Assembly: GCA_902496775.1 (NCBI GenBank)
Contig: CABVCF010000035.1
Span: 1-20,298, forward strand
DNA: 20,298 nt
Reading direction: 5' to 3'
DNA from: an uncultured Collinsella sp.
Lineage (GTDB): Bacteria > Actinomycetota > Coriobacteriia > Coriobacteriales > Coriobacteriaceae
Below are positions 1 to 9,513 of this stretch, in pieces (within the stretch, counting starts at the first letter, position 1; the number at the start of each line of letters is the position of its first letter). The notes under the pieces are model-generated. The model was not told the DNA's origin. It did no database searches and saw only the letters and a program-made list of their open reading frames with translations. A program made the position numbers and the translations under genes.

Positions 1-14
1 ATACTCATGGAAAA

Positions 15-47
15 CCTCCCATTTCCCGATGTCCAAGAAATGGGAGG
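15..47. repeat. Perfect 11-bp stem-loop upstream of the sensor kinase
   Basis: Arms 15-25 (CCTCCCATTTC) and 37-47 are perfect reverse complements around an 11-base loop. The hairpin ends 56 bases before the kinase start. No T-tract follows either side directly, so a classical terminator is doubtful. It could be a leader structure, an attenuator, or the 3' end of an upstream kdp transcript. The window edge prevents a decision. Confidence 0.5.
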
Positions 48-103
48 CAGTTCACTGTCCCCTTTGTGGTGGTTTTTGTTTTTGAGAGAGGGGCGGGGCG
101 CTG

Positions 104-1729
104 ATGGACGTCCGTACGGACTGCGATATTGCCGATAGCTTTTGGTGGCGGCGCTCAACGCTGACGCGCCGCACTCCTCTGTATGACGCCTGCGTATCGG
201 TGGGGCTGCTGGTCGCGGCGACGATTGTGGGCGCGCTGCTCGACCATCCGGGTCTCGCGCCGAGCATCATGATCGTCTATGTGTTCGCCGTTCAGCTGTG
301 CGCATTTTTTACCTGGAGTCGCCTGTATTGCTTGCTGAGCTCGGCTGCCGCCGTGGCGCTCTACAACTTCTTGTTTGTCGATCCGCGCTACTCGCTGTCG
401 CTTATCGACCGCGGCTATCCCGGCATGTTCTTCATCATGTTCGTGGTCTCGCTTGTGTCGAGCTCGATTGCGTTGGCCCTGCGCCGCGCCTTGGCACAGG
501 CTGCCGCCAGCGACCGCCGCACGCATATGGTGCTCGAGACCAACCGCATGTTGCAGCGCTGCGCCGATCAGCATCAGATCGTTCACGCCATGGCAACGCA
601 GCTGGCGCGTCTTTCGGGCTGTTCGGTCGTGTGGTACAGCGCCGACGACGAGGGTGATGACCTGCTGCCGCGTGCGACGTACACAGCCGTGGGCGATGCC
701 GCGCCGGTGCACGAGCTGGCGCCGCAGATGCCGCCGCGGCTCTCGGCGTCCGCCTATGTGGGAACGCCGCTCGATGCCACCTATGGCGGCTCGGCGTTTT
801 ATGGCATCTACCTGACGGTTCGCACAGGCGACGGCTTCGTGCGCTCGGGCGACCCCGCCTCGGTGGTGGGCGTGCTGGCTATCGTTGCCGAGCCCGATGT
901 GCTAACACACGAGGAACGGACGCTTGCCGATGCCATCGTGAGCGAAGGCGAGCTGGCGCTCGATCGCGCCCGCGCCATGGAGGCCCGCGAAGAAGCGGCG
1001 GTGCTCGCCAAAAACGAACAGCTGCGCGCCAACCTGCTGCGCTCCATCTCGCACGATCTGCGCACGCCGCTTACCAGTATTTCGGGAAATGCCGACGTGC
1101 TGCTCGATCAGGGCTCGACCGGCACCGCGGTGCTCGATGCCCAGACGCGCCGCGGCCTGCTTCTATCCATTCGCTCGGATGCGCTGTGGCTCAACGCCAC
1201 CGTCGAGAATCTGCTCGCCATCACCAAACTCGAGGGTGGCGGCATGCATCTGTCGACTACGCTCGAGCTTATGGACGATATCGTCGAGGAGGCGCTGCGC
1301 CACGTAAGTCCGGCCGTGCGCGAGCACGACCTTAAGGTGGTGCCGTGCGACGAGCCGGCGCTCGTTAACGTCGATGCGCGCCTGATGGTGCAGCTGGTGG
1401 TCAATCTGGTGAACAATGCCATCACCTATACGCCCGCAGGCTCGCATATCGTGATTTCGATTGGCGTCGACGATGGACGCGTGGCGTGCTCGGTGGCCGA
1501 TGACGGCCCGGGCATTGCGCCCGAGGACCGCGAGCGAATCTTTGAGTCGTTCTACACCGCCAACCACGGTTTGGCCGACAGCCACCGTAGCGTGGGCCTG
1601 GGACTTTCGCTCTGCCGCTCCATTGCATTGGCGCATGGCGGTAGCATAGAGGTTGCCGCGGCGGACCCGCACGGCTCGGTCTTTACGATTGAGCTTCCCG
1701 TCGCCGACGTTTCGTTTGATAAGGAGTAA
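104..1729 (+). CDS. kdpD: KdpD-type sensor histidine kinase lacking the N-terminal KdpD/Usp region
   Basis: This is a membrane sensor kinase of 541 residues that should autophosphorylate and pass phosphate to the adjacent KdpE-like regulator. A four-helix membrane block (about residues 30-130) matches the DUF4118 domain of KdpD. A GAF-like region follows (about 150-290), then a linker helix. The H-box SISHDLRTPLTS carries the phosphoacceptor H317, the N-box LVNNAITYTP lies at about 435-444, DDGPG at 466-470 and GLGLSL at 499-504. E. coli KdpD is about 895 residues. The cytoplasmic N-terminal KdpD domain with its Walker-type motif and the UspA-like domain are absent here, because translation starts just before the first membrane helix. 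The ATG at 104 follows a purine-rich GAGAGAGGGG stretch. The gene lies 4 bases upstream of kdpE. The missing half may be a separate upstream gene outside the window. The K+/turgor role is inferred from family and pairing. Confidence 0.88.
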   Translation: MDVRTDCDIADSFWWRRSTLTRRTPLYDACVSVGLLVAATIVGALLDHPGLAPSIMIVYVFAVQLCAFFTWSRLYCLLSSAAAVALYNFLFVDPRYSLSLIDRGYPGMFFIMFVVSLVSSSIALALRRALAQAAASDRRTHMVLETNRMLQRCADQHQIVHAMATQLARLSGCSVVWYSADDEGDDLLPRATYTAVGDAAPVHELAPQMPPRLSASAYVGTPLDATYGGSAFYGIYLTVRTGDGFVRSGDPASVVGVLAIVAEPDVLTHEERTLADAIVSEGELALDRARAMEAREEAAVLAKNEQLRANLLRSISHDLRTPLTSISGNADVLLDQGSTGTAVLDAQTRRGLLLSIRSDALWLNATVENLLAITKLEGGGMHLSTTLELMDDIVEEALRHVSPAVREHDLKVVPCDEPALVNVDARLMVQLVVNLVNNAITYTPAGSHIVISIGVDDGRVACSVADDGPGIAPEDRERIFESFYTANHGLADSHRSVGLGLSLCRSIALAHGGSIEVAAADPHGSVFTIELPVADVSFDKE

Positions 1730-1733
1730 CGCT

Positions 1734-2447
1734 GTGCCGAACTCTGCCGTAAAACCGCTCATCTTGGTCGTTGAGGACGACCCCGCCGTTCGCAACCTTA
1801 TCGTTGCCGCGCTCGAGGCGCACGGCTTGCGCCATATGGCCGTGGAGACCGCCCATGCCGCTATTGCCGCTGCCTCGTCGCAGGCGCCGAGCATCGTGCT
1901 ACTCGATCTGGGCCTGCCCGATATGGACGGCGTCAAGGTGGTGGAGTCGGTGCGCGCATGGTCGGGCATGCCGATCATCGTGGTTTCGGCGCGCAGCGAG
2001 GACGCGGACAAGATCCGCGCACTCGATGCCGGCGCCGACGATTACCTGACCAAGCCGTTTTCGGTCGAGGAGCTGCTCGCGCGCATTCGTACGACACTCA
2101 GGCGCCTTTCGTATGCGCAAACGGGCGGCGTTGCCTCCGAGGGCTCGTTCGATACCGGTGAGCTGCATATCGATTTTGATGCCGGCATCGCCACGATGGA
2201 TGGCGAGGAGCTGCATCTGACGCCGATCGAGTACAAACTGCTATGCCTGCTGGCGCATAACGCCGACAAGGTGCTCACGCACCAGTCTATCCTGCACGAG
2301 ATTTGGGGCACGGCAACCAAGAGCGACCTGGCGAGCCTGCGCGTCTTTATGGGCACGCTGCGCAAAAAGATCGAGTCCGACCCCGCGCACCCGCGCTATA
2401 TCCAAACGCACGTGGGCATCGGCTACCGCCTGGTCACCCAAGGCTAG
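1734..2447 (+). CDS. kdpE: KdpE-type OmpR/PhoB-family response regulator
   Basis: This 237-residue DNA-binding response regulator is the likely partner of the kinase before it. The receiver domain (about 8-120) has the acidic pair E14/D15/D16, phosphoacceptor D58 in LLDLGLPDMDG, switch residue S85 and conserved K107 in LTKPF. The C-terminal winged helix (about 138-235) includes HLTPIEYKLLCLL and ends in the typical HVGIGYRLV. I chose the GTG at 1734 because an AAGGAG ribosome site (1721-1726) overlaps the end of kdpD, and the protein then begins just before the first receiver strand. The frame is open further upstream but would overlap kdpD. The 4-base gap implies one transcript and coupled translation. 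In other bacteria KdpE activates kdpFABC under K+ limitation. No kdpABC gene is visible here, so the target is inferred. Confidence 0.9.
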   Translation: MPNSAVKPLILVVEDDPAVRNLIVAALEAHGLRHMAVETAHAAIAAASSQAPSIVLLDLGLPDMDGVKVVESVRAWSGMPIIVVSARSEDADKIRALDAGADDYLTKPFSVEELLARIRTTLRRLSYAQTGGVASEGSFDTGELHIDFDAGIATMDGEELHLTPIEYKLLCLLAHNADKVLTHQSILHEIWGTATKSDLASLRVFMGTLRKKIESDPAHPRYIQTHVGIGYRLVTQG

Positions 2448-2472
2448 ATCGTCAACCACCATCCCAATATGA

Positions 2473-2537
2473 GTTGCGGTGAAATACGGTCTAACTTTGC
2501 CTAATTCCAGGCAAAACAGTCCGTATTCCACCGCAAC
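2473..2537. repeat. Nested palindrome between convergent kdpE and rlmKL genes
   Basis: Outer arms 2473-2489 and 2521-2537 match as reverse complements at 16 of 17 bases. Inside, TTTGCCT (2496-2502) and AGGCAAA (2509-2515) form a second perfect 7-bp stem with a 6-base loop. The whole folds as one interrupted hairpin of 65 bases. It fills the gap between two convergent genes, ending 4 bases before the rlmKL stop codon, so it may act as a bidirectional terminator. No long T-run follows. It could also be a dispersed palindromic repeat. Confidence 0.7.
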
Positions 2538-2541
2538 TTTG

Positions 2542-5100
2542 TTATTTGCCCTTGGGCTTGCTGGCGTAGAACTTCTTCTTTTTGAGCTTGCCGGCAGGAG
2601 AGGGTTTGCCGGCAAAGTTCGACTTGCCGTTGCCGGTCTGCGCGTGCGCGGGTACTGCCGCACGGGGCTTGCGGGCCTCGGGATTGCGCAGTTCCTCGGT
2701 TCGCTCTGCAATCTCCTCGGCGCTAAAGCCGACCTCGGCCATGGCATCCTCGATGGGCAGGCGGCGCACGATATAGCAGTGGTGCACCTTCTGGTTGCGC
2801 GCGAAGTCTTCGGGGATGGTCTGCGCCGTAATGTCCTCCAGCACCACGCCCACACGCGCGAGCTTGCGCGTCTCGGGGCGGAAGCCGCGCAGGTTGCAGC
2901 TAAAGATGGCATGGCCGCCCTGTGCGAGCAGGCGAGATACGCCGGCCAAAAGCTCAACATGGTCGCGCTGGACATCCCAAGTGCGGCGGCCCATCTTTGA
3001 CGAGTTCGAGAACGTGGGTGGGTCGACAAAGATCAGGTCCCAGCGGTTGCGCGTCTGGCGCTGGTCGCGAATCCAGGCGAGCACGTCGTCGCGCACAAAG
3101 TGATGCTGCGGACCCACAAAGCCGTTCTGGCGCATATTGCGCTCGGCCCAGTCCAGGTAAGTGTTGGAAAGGTCGACCGTCACGGTTTCCTCGACGCCGC
3201 CATCGGCCGCATAGCAGGTGGCGGTACCGGTATAGGCGAACAGGTTGAGGAAGCGGCGCGCCTGCTTGGCGTGCTCGCGCACTAGGTTGCGGGTGACGCG
3301 GTGATCCAGGAAGATGCCCACATCCAGATAGTCGTCAAAGTTGACGGCAAAGGTGAGCCCGCCCTCTTCGATGAGCGGCAGGCGACGGCGTGCGATGTTG
3401 GCGCGCTCACCCGATGCGCCCTTGCCGGCGCCCTGCTTGCCGTACTGCGAGCCGCCGCGCGAACGCATGCGGGCCTTGGCGTGCACGTGCTCGGCCGGAA
3501 CATCCAGGATACGCGGCGCGATGGCCAAGATGTCGAGCATGCGGGCCTGGGCCAGCGCGGGGTCGATGGTCTTGGGCGCGGCGTATTCGGCGATGACGAG
3601 CCAGCGTCCCGGCGTCTGCGGGCAGCCCTCGTACAGATCGATGGCGGCGGAGTAATCGGGCAGGTCGGCATCGTAGACGCGGTAGCAGCTCACGCCCTCG
3701 CGCTTGGCCCACTTGCGGCGCAGACGGGCATTCTTGCGCAGGCGGTTGGCGAACTGCTCGGACTCCGGGATGAGCACGGGCAGCGGCTTGCCGTCGCCCA
3801 GGTCGAGCGTGGCGGCAGGTTCGGGCATGGGGGCGTTGGCGGCTTCGTCTTGGGCATCTGCGGTCTGTTCCTCGGCATCTGCGCTGGTCGCAGCTTCGAA
3901 TGCCGCGGCGGCGTGGTCGAGCGAGGGCCAAACCTCAATAGTTGCCTCTTCATTGTTGGGCATGACGGCAATCGAGTGCTCGGGCTCGGCGTGGAGCGCG
4001 CGGGCCAGCAATCCGTCGCGGGTGAGCGCGGCGACCGGCGCCGCGGCAAGCTCGGGCGCGCGGCGCAGCTCGCCGATGAGCGTCATGGTGTCATGCATGA
4101 GCGAAAGCGGTGTTTCGGTCGTATCCGCGACCACGGCGGCACCGGCGACGGCGCCCGCGTGGTCCAGCACGGTGGCGGACTTGGCGGCGCAAAAATCGAC
4201 AAAGCGCTTGTAGCCGGCGCACTTGACCATGCGCTCAGCGGTCTTGCGCGCGGCGGGGTCAATGTCCACGGCGACGATGCGTGCTTGGCGCTCGCGTGCT
4301 GCCGCCTCGCGCTCGCGTGCCTCGGCAAGCAACTGCTCCCACAGAGCGGCGTCGTGCAGCTGCCAGCCCTCAAAGCCCCAGTGGTCGCGGGCGGTGCCCG
4401 GTGCACGGTTAGTCAGAATGTTCACGGCCTCCAGCAGCAGACCGCCGCCGGCGCACGAGGCGTCGACCAGCGTGGGAAGGGCTTCGTTCTCGTAATCGTC
4501 GGCCGTTAGCTCGCGCTCGCACAGTGCGGTCCAGCCGACCTGCGCCAGCACCAGGGCGGCGTAGTCGGGGCGCAGCACGTGCGCGCCCTCGCCGGCGCGG
4601 GTCGCTGCGGGCGGCAGGCGTTTGAACAGCGGGTCGCCTGAAAGGTCCAGGCTGATGCTCGCGCGGCGCTGGCGCAGCGAAAGCAACAGGTGAACATCGG
4701 GGTCGGCGGCATCGACATCGGCGCGACGGCCCGTGGTCTCGGCCAGGCGGTCGCACAGCGCGTCCTTGGCGCGCAGGGCCGAGAAGCGCGTGTTGCGCAG
4801 CTGCTCGGTCACGCCGCGGGCGGTGATGGCGATGGTGGCTCCGGGGCGGATGATGGTCTCCCAGGCGATGTCGTAAACGCTATCGTACAGCTCGTCGGCA
4901 TCCTGTGCCTCAAAGCGTCCGAGTACCACGAACACGCGGCTCGCCAGGCGCGACCATAGACAGGCGCGGTAGCCTTCTTCGAGCTCGCCCTCAAACGTGG
5001 CGCGGCCCTTCAGGCGGCGGACATGCGAAAGCCCGAGGCGTTTAAGCTCATCGGCGAGTGCGGACTCAAAGCCCTCGGGGCAGCTTGCGTAAAATTCCAT
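2542..5100 (-). CDS. rlmKL: Bifunctional 23S rRNA methyltransferase RlmKL-like, N-terminal methylase half degenerate
   Basis: The 852-residue protein resembles E. coli RlmKL (702 residues), where the RlmL half makes m2G2445 and the RlmK half m7G2069 in 23S rRNA. Residues 1-155 look like the N-terminal ferredoxin-like/THUMP region, followed by a first Rossmann methylase (about 160-390). An Ala/Glu-rich linker (about 395-435) leads to the RlmK half (about 445-785). That half is well conserved: FLNLFAYTGTAT for SAM binding (617-628), VDLSNTYLDWAERN, FVDPPTFSNS (691-700) and the PEDFARN segment. In the first half the usual DPFCGSGT reads DASCAGGG (213-220), and the position of NPPYGER reads DTTETPL (326-332), so RlmL activity is probably lost. 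A Lys/Pro/Gly-rich basic tail (810-852) is extra. The ATG at 5100 has an upstream AGAGG. The gene runs divergently from the HAD gene. Confidence 0.88.
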   Translation of the reverse strand: MEFYASCPEGFESALADELKRLGLSHVRRLKGRATFEGELEEGYRACLWSRLASRVFVVLGRFEAQDADELYDSVYDIAWETIIRPGATIAITARGVTEQLRNTRFSALRAKDALCDRLAETTGRRADVDAADPDVHLLLSLRQRRASISLDLSGDPLFKRLPPAATRAGEGAHVLRPDYAALVLAQVGWTALCERELTADDYENEALPTLVDASCAGGGLLLEAVNILTNRAPGTARDHWGFEGWQLHDAALWEQLLAEAREREAAARERQARIVAVDIDPAARKTAERMVKCAGYKRFVDFCAAKSATVLDHAGAVAGAAVVADTTETPLSLMHDTMTLIGELRRAPELAAAPVAALTRDGLLARALHAEPEHSIAVMPNNEEATIEVWPSLDHAAAAFEAATSADAEEQTADAQDEAANAPMPEPAATLDLGDGKPLPVLIPESEQFANRLRKNARLRRKWAKREGVSCYRVYDADLPDYSAAIDLYEGCPQTPGRWLVIAEYAAPKTIDPALAQARMLDILAIAPRILDVPAEHVHAKARMRSRGGSQYGKQGAGKGASGERANIARRRLPLIEEGGLTFAVNFDDYLDVGIFLDHRVTRNLVREHAKQARRFLNLFAYTGTATCYAADGGVEETVTVDLSNTYLDWAERNMRQNGFVGPQHHFVRDDVLAWIRDQRQTRNRWDLIFVDPPTFSNSSKMGRRTWDVQRDHVELLAGVSRLLAQGGHAIFSCNLRGFRPETRKLARVGVVLEDITAQTIPEDFARNQKVHHCYIVRRLPIEDAMAEVGFSAEEIAERTEELRNPEARKPRAAVPAHAQTGNGKSNFAGKPSPAGKLKKKKFYASKPKGK

Positions 5101-5175
5101 GGGTGACCTCTCTGGTTGCGTCGCTCCATTATATGATGGATGCTTCGTTTGCCCTTATCCTCGAAAGGAACCCAT
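5101..5175. promoter_or_regulatory. Short divergent intergenic region with overlapping -10-like boxes
   Basis: Only 75 bases separate the divergent rlmKL and HAD starts. A perfect TATAAT lies on the minus strand (5133 to 5128), and a TATGAT on the plus strand (5132-5137) overlaps it. No good -35 box was found at 16-18 bases for either, so exact promoters are uncertain. AAAGGA at 5164-5169 is the ribosome site for the HAD gene. Confidence 0.35.
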
Positions 5176-6003
5176 ATGATTGATGCGTGTCCCGAACCCG
5201 CTGTGCTCTTTTTTGACGTGGACGGCACGCTGACGTCGTTCAATCCCGACGATATGACCGATAAGGACTTCAATGCGGTCCACCCGTCGAAGGCCGTTGT
5301 CGATGCATTTGGTCGTCTGCGCAATGCGGGCCACCAAGCATTTATCTGCACGGGTCGTCCCTTGTGGCTGATTGCCGATGGCCTGCGTGCTTTGGAGCCT
5401 GCGGGTGTCGTTGCCATGGCGGGAGCCACGCTCGAGGTCGAGGGCCGCGTGGTACACGAGGACTGCTTTGACGAGGACGTTGTCGAGGAGCTTGCACGCC
5501 GTATGGCCGCGGCAGGGATTGAGGCCTTTTTCGAGACCAACGTTGCTACTTTTGCCCTGGAACCCGCGGGTGTTGAGCAGTCGTCTCTGATCGGCACTTC
5601 TGTGGTGCACAGCGCCGAGGAAATGCGCGTCGACGGCAGTCTGCGCGTGGGCAAGGTATGCCTCAATGTGCCCAGTTTGGCTCGCGTAGCCAACGATGAC
5701 GGCTTTATCGAGCGCTATTTTGAGGCCTGCAACACCGGTGGTCAGAATCGCGAGCTGAGCCCCAAGGGCATTGACAAGGGCGTGGGCGTGGCGCGAGCAC
5801 TGGCGTATCTGGGCCGCGAGGGAAATGCGCGCACCTTTGGCTTTGGCGATTCGGGCAACGACCTGGGCATGCTCGCTGCTGTCGAGACGGCCGTGGCCAT
5901 GGGCAACGCCATGCCCGAGGTCAAGGCGATCGCCGACTACGTGACCGACGATGTCGCACACGACGGTACCGTCACAGCGATGCAGCATTTCGGCCTCATC
6001 TAA
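5176..6003 (+). CDS. Cof-type HAD-superfamily phosphatase (class IIB)
   Basis: This 275-residue cytoplasmic hydrolase belongs to the Cof/YwpJ-like group that dephosphorylates sugar phosphates, FMN or similar small molecules. HAD motif I is LFFDVDGTLT, with nucleophile D14 and acid/base D16. Motif II is CTGRP with T59, the motif III lysine is K201 in SPKGIDKG, and motif IV is GFGDSGND with D225 and D229. The large cap between motifs II and III (about 85-195) places it in class IIB. I chose the ATG at 5176 over an in-frame ATG at 5140 because a good AAAGGA lies 6 bases before 5176, and the protein then begins just before motif I. The substrate cannot be told from sequence. The downstream transaldolase suggests sugar-phosphate metabolism, but a 193-base gap makes a shared transcript uncertain. 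Confidence 0.88.
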   Translation: MIDACPEPAVLFFDVDGTLTSFNPDDMTDKDFNAVHPSKAVVDAFGRLRNAGHQAFICTGRPLWLIADGLRALEPAGVVAMAGATLEVEGRVVHEDCFDEDVVEELARRMAAAGIEAFFETNVATFALEPAGVEQSSLIGTSVVHSAEEMRVDGSLRVGKVCLNVPSLARVANDDGFIERYFEACNTGGQNRELSPKGIDKGVGVARALAYLGREGNARTFGFGDSGNDLGMLAAVETAVAMGNAMPEVKAIADYVTDDVAHDGTVTAMQHFGLI

Positions 6004-6196
6004 TGAATCCCGCGTTCTGACGTTTGCTCAAACTGCGACTCTTTTCTTTTGCATGCTCAATCGGTTTATCAATCCAAACACTGAGGTGTTTATACCGTTC
6101 GCCGAGAAGATAAAAACCCGCAGCTCACGCCTTGATAAACGTAGGTAAAGTGTTTAGCAGTTCAACGCCCGCGTGCAAACGAAAGGAATCAGGCAG
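6004..6196 (+). promoter_or_regulatory. Leader region of the transaldolase gene with a small dyad
   Basis: This gap of 193 bases is more A+T-rich than its neighbours, which fits a promoter. A small perfect dyad, AAACAC-TGAG-GTGTTT, lies at 6076-6091 and could be an operator or a weak hairpin. AAAGGA at 6182-6187 is the ribosome site. I could not settle on a convincing -35/-10 pair. Confidence 0.3.
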
Positions 6197-6901
6197 ATGG
6201 CAATCAAGGTGTTCGCTGACGGTGCAAACCTCGAGGGCATGCTCGACATGTACGAGAACGGCAACGTTCAGGGTTTCACGACCAACCCGTCCCTTATGAA
6301 GAAGGGCGGCGTGACGGATTACCGCGCGTTTGCCAAGGAAGTCCTGGCCCGCATCACCGATGTGTCCGTCTCGTTTGAGGTTTTTGCCGATGACGTCGAG
6401 ACCATGGAGGTCGAGGCCCGCGAGATCGCTACCTGGGCCGAGAACGTCTACGTCAAGATTCCGTGCGTGACCACCAAGGGCGAGTCCACCGCCGAGCTGG
6501 TTCGCAAGCTTTCGGCCGACGGCATCAAGGTCAACGTCACCACTATCTTTACGCCTACGCAGGTCGATGAGATGGTCGAGGCCGTCGACGCCGAGACGCC
6601 GTCCATCATCTCGCTCTTTGCCGGCCGCATCGCCGATACCGGCGTCGATCCCATTCCGTTTGTGACGGAGTCGGTTAAGAAGGCCGCCGCCAAGCCCAAC
6701 TGCGAGGTCCTGTGGGCATCCACGCGCGAGCTCATCAACATTTACCAGGCCGAGGCCTGCGGCTGCCAGATCATCACGGTGCCCAACAGCATCCTGGCCA
6801 AGCGCAAGAACATCGGTCGCGACCCGTACGAGGTCTCGCTCGATACCGTGCGCGGTTTTGCCAAGGATATCGCCTCGCTCGGTTTCCATATCCTGCCGTA
6901 G
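6197..6901 (+). CDS. Small transaldolase / fructose-6-phosphate aldolase-like protein
   Basis: The 234-residue class I aldolase belongs to the short transaldolase family (FSA/TalC/MipB-like, usually about 215-230 residues). These either transfer dihydroxyacetone units between sugar phosphates in the non-oxidative pentose phosphate pathway or cleave fructose 6-phosphate. Visible family features are the first strand with D8 (KVFADGANLE), TTNPSL (28-33), the Schiff-base lysine K87 in VYVKIPC, and the NVTTIFT segment (113-119). SLFAGRIADTG (139-149) and EVLWASTR (170-177) also fit. I chose the ATG at 6197, with AAAGGA nine bases before it, rather than the in-frame GTG at 6173. The final bases of the gene recur 135 bases downstream. 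Which of the two reactions it catalyses cannot be decided here. Confidence 0.87.
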   Translation: MAIKVFADGANLEGMLDMYENGNVQGFTTNPSLMKKGGVTDYRAFAKEVLARITDVSVSFEVFADDVETMEVEAREIATWAENVYVKIPCVTTKGESTAELVRKLSADGIKVNVTTIFTPTQVDEMVEAVDAETPSIISLFAGRIADTGVDPIPFVTESVKKAAAKPNCEVLWASTRELINIYQAEACGCQIITVPNSILAKRKNIGRDPYEVSLDTVRGFAKDIASLGFHILP

Positions 6902-6931
6902 CGCGAACACTGGCTACGCCTCGGGCTGCTC

Positions 6932-7003
6932 GCCCCGGCCTTTCCTTTCCCTATCGCTCACGCGCTTCGCGAGGGTCGCGCTAGGCAAAGGAAAGGCCGG
7001 GGC
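6932..7003. repeat. Long GC-rich hairpin downstream of transaldolase
   Basis: Arms 6932-6948 (GCCCCGGCCTTTCCTTT) and 6987-7003 are perfect 17-bp reverse complements with a 38-base loop. The loop holds a minor CGCG-CTT-CGCG stem. No T-run follows on either side, so it is not a standard terminator. It looks like a dispersed palindromic element or an RNA-stabilising 3' hairpin. Confidence 0.7.
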
Positions 7004-7035
7004 TGCCGACACGAGCTTGCCGGTAGGTTGGTAAT

Positions 7036-7057
7036 CGGCCTCCATATCCTGCCATAG
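7036..7057 (+). repeat. Imperfect copy of the transaldolase 3' end
   Basis: These 22 bases match the last 22 bases of the transaldolase gene (6880-6901) at 19 positions, including CCATATCCTGCC and a TAG stop in register. The hairpin at 6932-7003 lies between the copies. A short TAGGCAAAGG also occurs twice nearby (6982-6991 and 7055-7064). This may be the scar of a tandem duplication or the remnant of a second gene copy. Confidence 0.5.
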
Positions 7058-7074
7058 GCAAAGGTACCCCCGCC

Positions 7075-7257
7075 CGCGACGTGCAAAATCGCGAGTATTC
7101 AGCAAGGTAAAGGCTTTTACCAGCTAGCTGAAGCACGGAATAGCCCCCGTTTTGGCTCTGACGACGCTAAAACGGGGGCTGTTTTTTTGCTTTTTCGTCT
7201 CTGAGGGGCGTTCGGAGCGGCGGAAATTGCAGAATACTCGCGATTTTGCACGTCGCG
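7075..7257. repeat. Perfect 26-bp inverted repeats flanking a terminator
   Basis: Arms 7075-7100 and 7232-7257 are perfect reverse complements over 26 bp. Similarity continues outward with mismatches for about 15 more bases (ACCCCC-rich). Each arm is itself weakly palindromic, for example CTCGCGA and TCGCGAG around TTTTGCACG in the right arm. The 131 bases between the arms contain the intrinsic terminator at 7142-7188. The arrangement looks like a small non-autonomous mobile or palindromic element. No target-site duplication was evident. Confidence 0.65.
7142..7188 (+). terminator. Rho-independent terminator
   Basis: A perfect 12-bp stem, AGCCCCCGTTTT (7142-7153) with AAAACGGGGGCT (7169-7180), is followed by G and seven T residues (7182-7188). 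This is a textbook plus-strand terminator. It probably ends the transaldolase transcript 240 bases downstream of its stop. The minus strand has no T-run after the stem, so it suits tex less well. Confidence 0.88.
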
Positions 7258-7283
7258 AGAGGGGGGACCCTTGCTTTGGCGGT

Positions 7284-9431
<2,148 letters not shown>

Positions 9432-9513
9432 GGGACTCCTTGCGTTTAAGGTGCGTTTGCAGCACAGGGCTACCAAGGATACCACCCGTTTCAAAAGACT
9501 GTTTTGGGGCCGC

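Noticed and set aside
8..139. Small plus-strand open frame starting in the first hairpin (43 codons)
   Set aside because: It overlaps the kinase start, has no ribosome site in view, and its codons are dictated by the hairpin arms.
3301..4509. 402-codon plus-strand open frame opposite rlmKL
   Set aside because: It is a shadow of a conserved gene with no domain or ribosome site.
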